From the NCBI GenBank assembly GCA_039810885.1, contig JBDHXV010000023.1, positions 1-45,209 on the forward strand: 45,209 nt of DNA. Reading direction: 5' to 3'. The position numbers and the translations under genes are program-made. Position 1 is the stretch's first letter. Every line of letters begins with the position of its first letter. Under the pieces are notes generated by a model. That model saw only the letters and a program-made list of their open reading frames with translations, did not search any database and was not told where the DNA came from. Source of the DNA: BJGO01 sp039810885 (GTDB lineage: Bacteria > Bacteroidota > Bacteroidia > Chitinophagales > UBA10324). Shown here piece after piece: positions 8,684 to 18,000 of this stretch.

Positions 8684-10023
8684 TTATTAGTTGCCGGTGA
8701 AAGATCATCGTTATCCTGAACATGGACAACACTATATGCCGCAATAAACATAAACACCCCTGCCATCACTATAGCGCCTATAGCTTGAGAGCCATATAAG
8801 TATTTAACAACGACTCCGCCAATAACACCATTAACTATTTGTGGCAGTGTAATAAAAAAGTTAAAGATGCCCATATATAGGCCCATTTTAGAAGAAGGCA
8901 GCGATCCGGCTAAGATCGCATAGGGCATTGCAAGAATACTAGCCCAGGCTACGCCCACGCCTATCATAGAATAAATTAAATAAGAGGGATTGCTAATGAA
9001 ATATATAGAAACCAAGCCGATGCCGCCACAGGTAAGAGAAATTGCGTGTGTCATTTTACGGCCTATAGCCTTTGCAATGCGAGGAAGTAAAAGAGCATAA
9101 AGTGCCGACACCCCATTATACACACCAAAAATCAAACCCACCCAATTCCCGGCATCCTGATAAGCCTCGGAAGAAACATCAGCTGAAGAAAGACCATATA
9201 CATGAGTTGCTACAGCGGGAGTTGTGTAAACCCACATCGAAAAAAGCGCAAACCACGAAAAGAACTGAACAACGCCTAATTGTTTCATTGCCTTAGGCAT
9301 TTTCGCAAAGTCTGAGAATATCTGTTTGATCCCTTTATGTTTTACTTCTCCATCTTCTTTGTGGAATTTCTTATACTCTTCGGGAGTAAATTCTTTTGTG
9401 GTTACAACGGTCCATACTATAGCTATTAAAAAGATAACAGCGCCTATATAGAAGCTGATCGATACATTCGCGGGTACCTTGCCATTAGCCGCCATTTTTT
9501 CGACACCGTTGTATTCTGCTAATAGATAGGGCAACCATGATCCTACAACCGCGCCTATTCCTATTAAAAAGGTTTGAATGGAAAATCCTAAGGTACGTTG
9601 TTCACTTGGAAGATTATCTGCAACTAATGCACGAAATGGCTCCATGGCAACATTAAAAGAAGCATCCATGATCATGAGCACCCCGGCGCCTACCATTAGT
9701 GGAGGAAGTATGGTTGCTGCCATATCCGCATTAGGCATAAAAAGTAATCCTAAAGCGGCAAAGATGGCACCGGCTAAGAAGAAAGGCCTTCTCCTGCCTA
9801 AAGCTGTCCATGTATGATCACTGTAATATCCTATTATCGGTTGTACCATCATACCGGTAAGAGGGGCTGCCAGCCAAAACCACGAGAGATGTTCTACATC
9901 GGCACCAAAGGTTTGTAAAATGCGCGATGCGTTCCCGTTCTGTAATGCAAAACCAAATTGAATTCCCAGAAATCCGAAACTCATATTAAAAATTTGCCAA
10001 AGGCTTAGCCGAGGTTTATCCAT
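8680..10023 (-). CDS. MFS sugar transporter, SLC45/GPH-like
   Basis: A 447-residue 12-helix major facilitator. The sequence resembles the SLC45/plant sucrose-transporter branch: QFGFALQNGNASRILQTFGA at the start, GMMVQPIIGYYSDHTWTALGRRRPF (the loop 2-3 motif with the RRRPF signature), and FNVAMEPFRALVADNLPSEQR. These relatives carry sucrose, maltose or related glucosides with protons. The actual substrate is not visible. A long cytoplasmic loop (EFTPEEYKKFHKEDGEVKHKG) sits at mid-protein, as expected. It is coupled to the following propeller-like gene by an ATGA overlap. No polysaccharide-utilisation genes lie next to it to suggest a substrate. Confidence 0.8.
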   Translation of the reverse strand: MDKPRLSLWQIFNMSFGFLGIQFGFALQNGNASRILQTFGADVEHLSWFWLAAPLTGMMVQPIIGYYSDHTWTALGRRRPFFLAGAIFAALGLLFMPNADMAATILPPLMVGAGVLMIMDASFNVAMEPFRALVADNLPSEQRTLGFSIQTFLIGIGAVVGSWLPYLLAEYNGVEKMAANGKVPANVSISFYIGAVIFLIAIVWTVVTTKEFTPEEYKKFHKEDGEVKHKGIKQIFSDFAKMPKAMKQLGVVQFFSWFALFSMWVYTTPAVATHVYGLSSADVSSEAYQDAGNWVGLIFGVYNGVSALYALLLPRIAKAIGRKMTHAISLTCGGIGLVSIYFISNPSYLIYSMIGVGVAWASILAMPYAILAGSLPSSKMGLYMGIFNFFITLPQIVNGVIGGVVVKYLYGSQAIGAIVMAGVFMFIAAYSVVHVQDNDDLSPATNK

Positions 10024-10086
10024 CGTTTAGTAAAATCAGGGGTAATATAGAAAGAAACGACATTACTTACTACAGAATAACGATTG

Positions 10087-11460
10087 TTACTTTGTGTACA
10101 CAGGGACTAAAATATCTATGACGGTACCATGGTTTAATTCAGAATAAATTTTCATCTCACAATGATGTGTTTTAAAAATTTTATTTACTAAGGATAGGCC
10201 TAATCCTAGGCCATGATAGCCTGTTGTATTAGAGCCTCTGTAAAAGGGTTGCGTTACGCGTATCAAATCTTCTTTTGAGATACCAATTCCATTGTCGGTG
10301 AAGATTATTTTTATCCAATGCTCCATAGGCTCCAACATTACCGAAACCTTATGGTCTTCTGAGTATTTGCATCCGTTATCCATTAAGTTGATGATTGCAT
10401 TGCGAAAAAGCGAATCATAGCCTCTGATGGTTAAGTGCTTTTCATCATCTATTAATTCACTAAGGGTAATGTTGACTTTGTAATCAGGATGCATTTTAAT
10501 CAAATCGGCACGAGCTTGCCATAAAAGTTCATCAAGCCGAATGTCTTGCATAGGTAAACGAGTCCCTGCAGAATCTGCGCGAGCAATCATCAATAATTGA
10601 TTTGTTAGAGCTATCATCTTTCGTATATCTTCTTGAACTGATAGGAGACACTCCTTGTAATCTTTTGTTTCACGCTCTTTCAGCAAGGTAACTTCAATCT
10701 GGCTGGAGATTGCAGTTAGCGGAGTGCGCAATTCGTGAGAAGCATTATCAATAAATTTTTTTTGTGTGATAAAAGATTGTTCCAAGCGTTCGAGCATATC
10801 ATTAAATGTTCGAGCCAGTTTCGATATTTCATCTCGACCATTTCCCTCATCAACTCGTATATTCAAATTCGAGGCAGAAATGCCTGAAACTTGTTGCACG
10901 ACTTGAGTCATAGGGCTTAGTGCACGAAGTGAAAAAATTCTCCCCATAATAAATAGTACAACAATAGTAAACAGGAATGCCGCGATTAATATTACGGTTA
11001 AATTCTTTAGGCGGCTTTTTCCATAAAGATCTATTGCGCCCACCACCACAGTGAAATTATTATTCTCGTCTGCAAATAATAACCCAATGATATCATACTT
11101 CCCTTGCTTGAAATGTGCTTCATTATGGTTTTTTATAATTCCAAGCACGTCCATATTAATGTTAAGAATGTGGCTTTCGTCTGTGCTAAAAATTAATACG
11201 TCGTCTTTGTTAAATATTAATATTTTTTCAAATGGTAGAGCAGTGGGGTTGTCGTGTTCTAATCTCCGAAGCATGCTCCCGTCAATTTCGTTAAGCTCAA
11301 TAAGCAACTTTGCAGAGTTGAGCGCCTTATTTCTTAATCTGTTGTAAAAATCATCTCCTTGGTATTCAGCAGAGAAAACATAAATCGTCAGTAACGTGGT
11401 GGCTAGGATTAACGAAACTAGAACGACAAATTGTAGAGTGAGTTTGTTTTTGATTTCCAT
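10087..11460 (-). CDS. Two-component sensor histidine kinase
   Basis: A 457-residue membrane sensor. An N-terminal transmembrane helix (about 8-29), a periplasmic domain of about 120 residues, a second helix (about 150-172) and a HAMP domain precede the kinase core. The phospho-acceptor is His242 in FIDNASHELRTPLTAIS. The ATP-binding domain has the N box (NLMDNGCKYSEDHK), G1 (FTDNGIGIS) and G2 (HGLGLGLSLVNKIF). The periplasmic domain shows no recognisable ligand fold. Its ATG shares one base with the TAA stop of the response regulator upstream (TAATG), so the pair is translationally coupled. The architecture is that of OmpR-partner sensors of the CusS/RprX kind; the signal is unknown. Confidence 0.92.
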   Translation of the reverse strand: MEIKNKLTLQFVVLVSLILATTLLTIYVFSAEYQGDDFYNRLRNKALNSAKLLIELNEIDGSMLRRLEHDNPTALPFEKILIFNKDDVLIFSTDESHILNINMDVLGIIKNHNEAHFKQGKYDIIGLLFADENNNFTVVVGAIDLYGKSRLKNLTVILIAAFLFTIVVLFIMGRIFSLRALSPMTQVVQQVSGISASNLNIRVDEGNGRDEISKLARTFNDMLERLEQSFITQKKFIDNASHELRTPLTAISSQIEVTLLKERETKDYKECLLSVQEDIRKMIALTNQLLMIARADSAGTRLPMQDIRLDELLWQARADLIKMHPDYKVNITLSELIDDEKHLTIRGYDSLFRNAIINLMDNGCKYSEDHKVSVMLEPMEHWIKIIFTDNGIGISKEDLIRVTQPFYRGSNTTGYHGLGLGLSLVNKIFKTHHCEMKIYSELNHGTVIDILVPVYTK

Positions 11461-12143
11461 TATTCCTCACTAAAGATATATCCCATGCCTACACGTGTGT
11501 GTATCAACTTAGGTTCATACCCCTTATCAATTTTTTTACGGAGAAGATTTACGTAAACTTCAACAACATTTGTCCCCGGGTCAAAGTCTATCTCCCAAAC
11601 CTTTTGCGTAATAACATCTTTCGATTGCACTTTATTTTTATTACGCATAAAAAATTCAAGTAAAGAAAACTCTTTAGCTGTAAGCTCTATACGGGTATCA
11701 TCTCGAAAGGCCACCTTCTTATTTAAGTCTAAGATAAGATTTGCCATCACCAAGCGATTGTCTATATGTGAATCTGCCGGTATGCCGGTGCGCTTTGATA
11801 CAGCACGTATGCGGGCGAGGAGTTCTCTGAATTCGTATGGTTTTACCATATAGTCATCTGCTCCCGCTTCAAAGCCATCTAGTTTATCTTCGGTGCTTCC
11901 TAATGCAGTCAACATTATTATGGGTGTCGAAGGTCGCAGAGATTTTATTTTATAAGAGAGTTCAATGCCATTCATGTGAGGCATAATAACGTCGAGTAAT
12001 ACTAAATCATAGCTATTTTTTCGCGCCAACTCAAGTCCGGCCAGACCGTCGTTAGCCAAATCAATATCATAGCCACTCTCTTCAAGTCCTTTTTTAAGGT
12101 AGGCCGCTACTTTCGGCTCATCTTCGACAACTAACAGTTTCAT
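11460..12143 (-). CDS. OmpR-family response regulator
   Basis: A 227-residue regulator. The frame is open up to 12227, but ATG 12143 gives the canonical beginning MKLLVVEDEPKVAAYLKKG; the extra upstream residues do not belong to a receiver domain. The receiver has the acidic pair ED at 8-9, phospho-acceptor Asp51 in LLDVIMPHMNG and the conserved Lys in DYMVKPYEFREL. The C-terminal winged helix (about 128-225) carries the OmpR-type signature ELTAKEFSLLEFFMRNKNKVQSKDVI and ends RVGMGYIFSEE. It is coupled to the histidine kinase. The 137 bp gap to the divergent coiled-coil gene may contain its operators, but no clear repeat is seen. Confidence 0.94.
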   Translation of the reverse strand: MKLLVVEDEPKVAAYLKKGLEESGYDIDLANDGLAGLELARKNSYDLVLLDVIMPHMNGIELSYKIKSLRPSTPIIMLTALGSTEDKLDGFEAGADDYMVKPYEFRELLARIRAVSKRTGIPADSHIDNRLVMANLILDLNKKVAFRDDTRIELTAKEFSLLEFFMRNKNKVQSKDVITQKVWEIDFDPGTNVVEVYVNLLRKKIDKGYEPKLIHTRVGMGYIFSEE

Positions 12144-12280
12144 AATATTCAAAGATACTCCTCTTACCAAGGTTGTAATATCTATCAAAATAAGGATAGA
12201 TGGTTTTAATAGCTTTTTAATCGGCACTTCATTAAGTTATTAGAACCTTAGCGTTCAAATCCTCAAACAAATTTTTCAAA

Positions 12281-13147
12281 ATGAAACACAAGATTGAAAA
12301 ACCAAAACTGGTTGCCGCTCTGGTAACCATTGCCTTGTTTGGGGCTTTAACGTTTAGTTTAATTCTCAACAGTAATTTAAAAACTCGCTTGAGCGATCAG
12401 GAAACATTAACCGGAGACGTTTTGGCTCAGAAGCAATTGCTTGAGAATGAAATGACAGATTATAAAATGCGCGTGCAAACCCTATCCGGCAAGAATGCAG
12501 AAATGGATGCCTTAATGAATAAAAAAGAAAAAGAAATTGTTGCGAAGGAGTCAGAAATTAAAAAATTGATAAAGAATAATGCTGATGCGAATGCATTAAA
12601 AAAGCAATTAGCCGATGTTAAAAAAATGAAGTCGGATTTAGAATTGCAAATAGATGCAAAGAACCTTACGGTTTCTAAACTAAAAAATGAAAATCAAGAT
12701 TTGGCTCAACAAGTTAAATCACTGAAAAGTGAAAATGAAATTTTAGCTAAGAATATGAAGATTCTTAGCAGTTTGAATGCCGACAACATGGTAGCAGATG
12801 CATTAAAGAAGAAAGAAACAAAAAACACTGTATTCGCACGTAAGGCAAATAAATTATATGTGAGTTTTAATCTATCACAGGATGTTGCTTCAAATGTAAA
12901 ATTTAAAATTACGACACCTTCCGGCAAAATTATCAGCACGGAGCAGGAGGGATTAACCTACAAGTTAACAGATATGAACAATGAAATCATCACAGCAGAT
13001 GCCAGCGGAACAACCCCGACAGCACCGACACTTAAAAAGGTAGAAATGATTTACAAGCCAACTCAAAAACTTAAAAACGGAACATATACCATCGGAATCT
13101 ACAACGGCGATACCTATTTAAGCAGTTGTCAGATTCGGTTAAGATAA
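12281..13147 (+). CDS. Membrane-anchored coiled-coil protein of unknown function
   Basis: A 288-residue protein not recognised by family. Layout: a short basic N-terminus, one transmembrane helix (about 10-30, LVAALVTIALFGALTFSLIL), a long heptad-rich coiled coil from about 33 to 175 full of Lys, Glu, Leu and Asn, then a compact C-terminal beta-rich domain of about 110 residues (KLYVSFNLSQDVASNVKFKITTPSGKIIS ... NGTYTIGIYNGDTYLSSCQIRLR). The tail looks like an immunoglobulin-type or carbohydrate-binding sandwich, but no active site is apparent. The topology suggests the coil and tail lie in the periplasm. It is divergent from the two-component pair and ends at a terminator shared with the peptide transporter. 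Regulation by that pair is only a possibility. Confidence 0.75.
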   Translation: MKHKIEKPKLVAALVTIALFGALTFSLILNSNLKTRLSDQETLTGDVLAQKQLLENEMTDYKMRVQTLSGKNAEMDALMNKKEKEIVAKESEIKKLIKNNADANALKKQLADVKKMKSDLELQIDAKNLTVSKLKNENQDLAQQVKSLKSENEILAKNMKILSSLNADNMVADALKKKETKNTVFARKANKLYVSFNLSQDVASNVKFKITTPSGKIISTEQEGLTYKLTDMNNEIITADASGTTPTAPTLKKVEMIYKPTQKLKNGTYTIGIYNGDTYLSSCQIRLR

Positions 13148-13170
13148 TCTTCAGGATTAATAGGGTTTTT

Positions 13171-13214
13171 AAAAAGAATCGGCCGCGGGTTTCCACTTGC
13201 GGTCCTTTCTTTTT
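13171..13214. terminator. Bidirectional terminator between convergent genes
   Basis: An interrupted hairpin: AAAAAGAA (13171-13178) pairs with TTCTTTTT (13207-13214), and GGCCGC (13181-13186) with GCGGTC (13199-13204, one G-T pair), around a 12-base loop. The A run on one side and T run on the other let it serve both the coiled-coil gene and the leftward peptide transporter, whose stop codon lies in it. Confidence 0.7.
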
Positions 13215-14847
13215 ATACATTATGTTCCTTCATGATTTTATTCAGCCATCGAATCATCATAAAAATGATAAGTGATGTAATTAATGCCAAGACGAAGTTG
13301 ACGAGAAAGAATTTGTACTTAAACTCATAGCTGTCCCACAGTGAAGCAAGAATCCCCGACAGCTTATTTCCGATGGAGGTAGATAGAAACCACCCGCCCA
13401 TCATCAAGGCCGTGAGTCTTGGCGGGCTAAGTTTTGAAACTAAGGATAAGGCCATTGGACTTAAACACAACTCCCCCACCGTAATCACGCCATAAGATGT
13501 AATAAGCCACAGCATAGAACTCTTCTCTGCTCCGTTATGATGCACCAACGCGGCACCCACCATTACCAATGTACTTAATGCAGTAATGAGTAGCCCGAAA
13601 AATATTTTCCACGGAGTGGACGGTTCGCGGTTTCTTCTTTTTAAAAAACCGAAAAAACCCAAAACCAAAGGAGTTAAAAAGATAACCCAAAATGGATTTA
13701 CAGATTGAAACAGCTCGGTTGATATCAAATAAATAGTACTGCCATCTTGAGGTTTTTGTGAGGAAGATAAATTTTTAGAATAGTCAGGATAGTTATAGGT
13801 CTTAATAATCTTATCGTTCTCATCTCGCTGCACTCTGAATTGATTATCGGTGAGCGGAATAGAATCTTTTTTCATTTCTACGATTTGTACTACACCCAAT
13901 GCTTTTGCCGCAGGGGCTATTGCTTCCGGTATTTGACGGTTTGTATAACTCTCTGCCCAGGTTGTTAATGCAGTGCCATTTTGCTTGAATACAGCCCAGA
14001 AGATTATCGCCACTCCAAATACGGCAAGTAGAGCCGAAAGAGGGCGGCGATCTTCTTGAGGCGATGTGAAAATAAGCGATACATAGAATGCCGCAACCGG
14101 CAGTGCTCCAAATATAAATGCATCTGTAGAGTCGCTGCCGAAGATGTTTCCGGGAATAATCCATCCGATATACCCTGCGATTAATGCGGGGAGAAGCACA
14201 AGGGCAAGAATTTTAGATACAGACATGTCTTCAATTCGTTTTGGCTTTCGGAAATCAGCATGCGCGTAATGCCTGTTCCCTAACCAAAAAATGGCAACCC
14301 CTATAAACATACCGATGCCGGCGGCCATAAATGCATGCCCCCAACTAAAGGTATTGCGCAAATAGGCCGCAAAGAAGTTGCAAATAAAGGCGCCTATGTT
14401 TATCCCCATATAAAAAATATTATACCCCGAATCTTTCAGTACTTTATATTTCTCGTCGTTATATACATTGCCTAAGAGGGTAGAGATATTAGGCTTAAAA
14501 AGCCCATTCCCAATAATAATTAGGAATAAAGAAAGATAGAATGAAGTCGAGCCGGACAAGGCCAAACCACAATACCCCAGCCCCATGAGTATGCCACCCA
14601 TGGTTATGGATAAGCGATACCCCAACACACGATCGGCGAGCAACCCGCCCATAAACGGGGTTAGATAAACCAGAGCAATAAAGGTTCCGAAGATATCTGA
14701 AGCTTCTTTCTTGTCTAAGCCCATGCCGCCGCTCTGCGAGTCGGTCATGTACAAAAAGAAAATACCCAGCATCAGATAAAACCCGAAACGCTCCCACATC
14801 TCGGAAAGAAATAAAAGCGGAAGTGCCTTTGGATGTTTTAATTTCAT
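13213..14847 (-). CDS. POT/PTR family proton-dependent oligopeptide transporter
   Basis: A 544-residue inner-membrane peptide:proton symporter. The POT proton-coupling motif ExxERFxxY is present as E16-M-W-E-R-F-G-F-Y24 in helix 1, and the second family signature appears as FYMGINIGAFICNFFAAYL. About 13-14 hydrophobic helices are readable, with a longer loop between helices in the middle (residues about 300-370), common in Bacteroidota POT proteins. Likely role: uptake of di- and tripeptides. The start at 14847 gives the standard N-terminus MKLKHPKALPLLFLSEMWERFG. It stands alone, convergent with the coiled-coil gene and divergent from the large surface protein. Confidence 0.93.
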   Translation of the reverse strand: MKLKHPKALPLLFLSEMWERFGFYLMLGIFFLYMTDSQSGGMGLDKKEASDIFGTFIALVYLTPFMGGLLADRVLGYRLSITMGGILMGLGYCGLALSGSTSFYLSLFLIIIGNGLFKPNISTLLGNVYNDEKYKVLKDSGYNIFYMGINIGAFICNFFAAYLRNTFSWGHAFMAAGIGMFIGVAIFWLGNRHYAHADFRKPKRIEDMSVSKILALVLLPALIAGYIGWIIPGNIFGSDSTDAFIFGALPVAAFYVSLIFTSPQEDRRPLSALLAVFGVAIIFWAVFKQNGTALTTWAESYTNRQIPEAIAPAAKALGVVQIVEMKKDSIPLTDNQFRVQRDENDKIIKTYNYPDYSKNLSSSQKPQDGSTIYLISTELFQSVNPFWVIFLTPLVLGFFGFLKRRNREPSTPWKIFFGLLITALSTLVMVGAALVHHNGAEKSSMLWLITSYGVITVGELCLSPMALSLVSKLSPPRLTALMMGGWFLSTSIGNKLSGILASLWDSYEFKYKFFLVNFVLALITSLIIFMMIRWLNKIMKEHNV

Positions 14848-14944
14848 TTATTGACTTATTCTTGTAATGATAGCGAAATATCTAAGTGTGCCCAAGCCAT
14901 TAATCCATTTCGTGTTTAATTATACCTCTTTTAAGAAGTTTTAA

Positions 14945-14975
14945 TTTGCTTTTTTTACAAATCTGAATATATTAG
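14945..14975 (+). promoter_or_regulatory. Candidate promoter of the 1352-residue surface protein gene
   Basis: TTTG at 14945-14948, a 19 bp spacer and TATATTAG at 14968-14975 (7 of 8 to TAnnTTTG with TTAG for TTTG) fit the Bacteroidota promoter. Transcription would start near 14982, giving a leader of about 72 bases that contains a CAA-rich tract. Confidence 0.45.
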
Positions 14976-15010
14976 CAAAGCTATTAATGCATTTTGCCGA
15001 TAGCATTATT

Positions 15011-15032
15011 ACAACAACAACAAACAACAACA
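15011..15032 (+). repeat. CAA-rich tract in the leader of the surface protein gene
   Basis: The segment is built from (ACA/CAA)n units, interrupted once by an extra A, about 22 bases before the chosen ATG. It is unlikely to fold and may keep the translation start open. It is also a simple repeat that could vary in length. Confidence 0.6.
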
Positions 15033-15053
15033 GTTTTAAACAAATCGAATACC

Positions 15054-18000
15054 ATGAAACCAATGTTTTTACACAAAAAAGCATTAGCTCTGCTATTGCT
15101 GCTGTTACTATCTATTCCCTTAGTGCGGGCACAAGTATCCTCCGGATACACCTTTTCTTACAACACGACAGCATATACCGCCATTAGTGCGGGAACCTCA
15201 CTTGCCAGCGGCACCGGAGCAAGTATGGATGATGCTCTTTATACCGGAGTTCCCATCGGATTTACATTTAAGTTTAATAATACAAACTACACCTCGGTGG
15301 GGGTAAGCACCAACGGGTTTATTTGGTTTGGCACGAATAATCCATTAGCTGCAACGTATTCGCCGATTTCATACGCGGGCAGTTTGGATGGAGCCATCTC
15401 CGTTTATGGCATGGACTTGGTTGGGCATCCGGCAGGAACGGCTACTCCCGAACTTAGATATAAAACAACCGGCACAGCACCCAATCGGGTTTTTACTGTA
15501 GAATGGTTTTGTGTAAGGGCTAAGTCTTATAGCGCCGGTTCTGGTTCATGTGGTTTTTTTGGTTTTGACGACATTAATCGTTTAGACTTACAAATAAGAA
15601 TATATGAATCTCAAAACTTCAAGATAGAAGTTCAAAACCTTATAGCTCCTTATTGTTTAGATGGCAGTTTTTCTGCGCAAGTTGGCTTGCGAGGGGGCAC
15701 AAACTCCGACTTTAATAACAGGTTAGTTAATTGCAGTGGTAACAGTTGGGCCAGTCCGGCACAAGGCGGAGCAAATACATCCACTTGTACCATAAGCGAA
15801 TCCCCCTCTTGCTATCCGGCTGCGAATGCTGTTTACACTTGGTCCCCACCCCCACCTCCTACGCCTGTTCAATGCGATTATAGTTTCAGCTATTCCACTT
15901 CCACAACTTACGCAGCATTTCCGGCCACAGGGCCAACAACTCTAATTACAGGAACTACAGCAAATGCATTTCGATACGGAGCATGGCCTGCCCAAAGCCT
16001 TGGGTTTACCTTTGTCTATAACGGGCAGAACTATACCCAAGTAGGTGTTTGTTCTAAAGGATATATATGGTTTGGAGCAAATGACCCTACAGGTATAGGC
16101 ACGAATACTTTATCTCCCAGCACAAATGTATTAAACTCAACTGCAAATATTGATGGTGTCGTTGCAGGATTAAATTCAGACTGGGTTGGCAGAACTTTAG
16201 GAACCAATTCGACGGGAGGTGCAAACGGCAGCATAAGGACTTATATGACCGGCACAGCCCCGAATAGAGTATTTGCGATTGAGTGGTGTAATGTGAGACC
16301 CAATTCAGCAGCAGAGGGAGCAACCAACAGACATAGAACGGATTTTCAAATATTATTATATGAAACGTCAAATAAGATTGAAATCGCATTTAATGTAAAC
16401 CCTTATCCTTACACCAGTTACAATCAAGCATTCCAATGTGGACTAAGGGCAAATACCAATAGCAACACATTGGTAAGATCGGTGGCTGCCGGCTCGGGCG
16501 GTGCAGGGTGGGTCGCTTCTACTTTAGGCACCTCCTCTTCTACGGTAACTATAGGGACAAGCGGAAGCACCTACCCCCCTACAAATGCACGTTACATTTT
16601 TACCCCAACCGGCGCAGCGGTTACATGTACGTGGAACGGCTCAACGTCTAACAACTGGCACACGGCTTCCAACTGGACTCCGGCATTAGTGCCCAATGTA
16701 TGCAATAATGTAATCGTTCCGGTATTGGGCAGTGGTGTTTATCCTCAGATAGGAACATCTAACGATAATGCATTTTGTAGAAATTTAACAGTACAAAGCG
16801 GAGCCTCCTTAAACACCTTATTGGGTTATACCGGAGTGTTAAAAGTATATGGTAATGTAGTGAACAATGGATCTATTGTCGTGGAGGGCAGTAATCTGAT
16901 AAGTCTTGTAGGCGGCTTGGATAAAACAATAGGCGGAACGGGTAATTACACCTTAGCCAAATTTTTTATTTCAGAGTCGTCTGCTTATTCATTACAAAAC
17001 AATTTGTCAGGTAGCACCTCTGCTCTTCTTGAACTGAATATAGCAGGCAGCAGTGTGCTTAATATGAATAATCATGACTTAACGGTGTATTCCATAACCC
17101 AATCGGGAATTATCAAGCAAGGGAGCGGCACGCTTTCTATAGAAGGCCCAACGAGTGTTTATTCTTTCGCATATACAGCTTTTCAGGCAGAAACCGGAAC
17201 AACCTTTTTCAGTTCAGGAACGATTTGGGGCCCTGCAAATCAAACAGCCCCCTCTCTGCCATATAATAATTTAAAAGTTCGGACTAATAACGGTTACACG
17301 GTAACGCTTGGCACAACACTAGACTTTGATTGCCAAAATTTTGATGTAATTAACCCCGGCCCGGCCGGAGGCATTGCAACAACCGCACGCAACATGAACG
17401 TAAAGGGCAACATTACTTTAGGGGCTTTGCCGGACGATGGCTCGCTACTTATCTTAAACCATTGTCTATACCGCAGTGTAGGAACGGGGACCTTTTCGAT
17501 GGGAAACTCAGACGATAATCTTATAAAAGTTACGAAGCCCACAGCTACCGGACCTAATGCCGCAGCCATACAGGGTTATGGAGCTTTGACATTTTTTGGA
17601 ACAGTAACGTATGACACAAACTCCCCGCAAACGGTGATGAGTGCGAATTATAAAAATATGAATGTGTCCGGCGGCAATGGAGTGCGTAGTATGAACGGGC
17701 CGATAATTGTCGGCAATAATCTGAGCATCGCATCAGGAACTTTGAATGCCATTGCTGCGGCTAACTTTATACAGGTTGGTGGAGATTATACTAACACGGC
17801 AACCTATGTACATAATGGGAACACCGTTTCTTTAAACGGATTGGGAACACAACATTTGCAGGCAGGAACCTCACATTTTCATAATCTCACATTTGATGGA
17901 GTTGATATTCAGTTCGTAGCCGATAATGCAACAGTAGAAAACCAACTGATACTCACAAAAGGATTAATCAGTACAAATGCACAGAAATTAATTGTATCCA

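Noticed and set aside
12150..12157. Exact leftward TATCTTTG in front of the response regulator
   Set aside because: No -33 element at the right distance, and it would place the transcript start on the ATG itself.
12250..12260. GTTCAAATCC resembling a tRNA T-loop
   Set aside because: The flanks do not pair as a T stem, and no acceptor or anticodon arm can be drawn upstream.
14495..14797. 100-codon frame inside the POT transporter gene
   Set aside because: Same-strand shadow of a well-supported transporter with intact family motifs in another frame.
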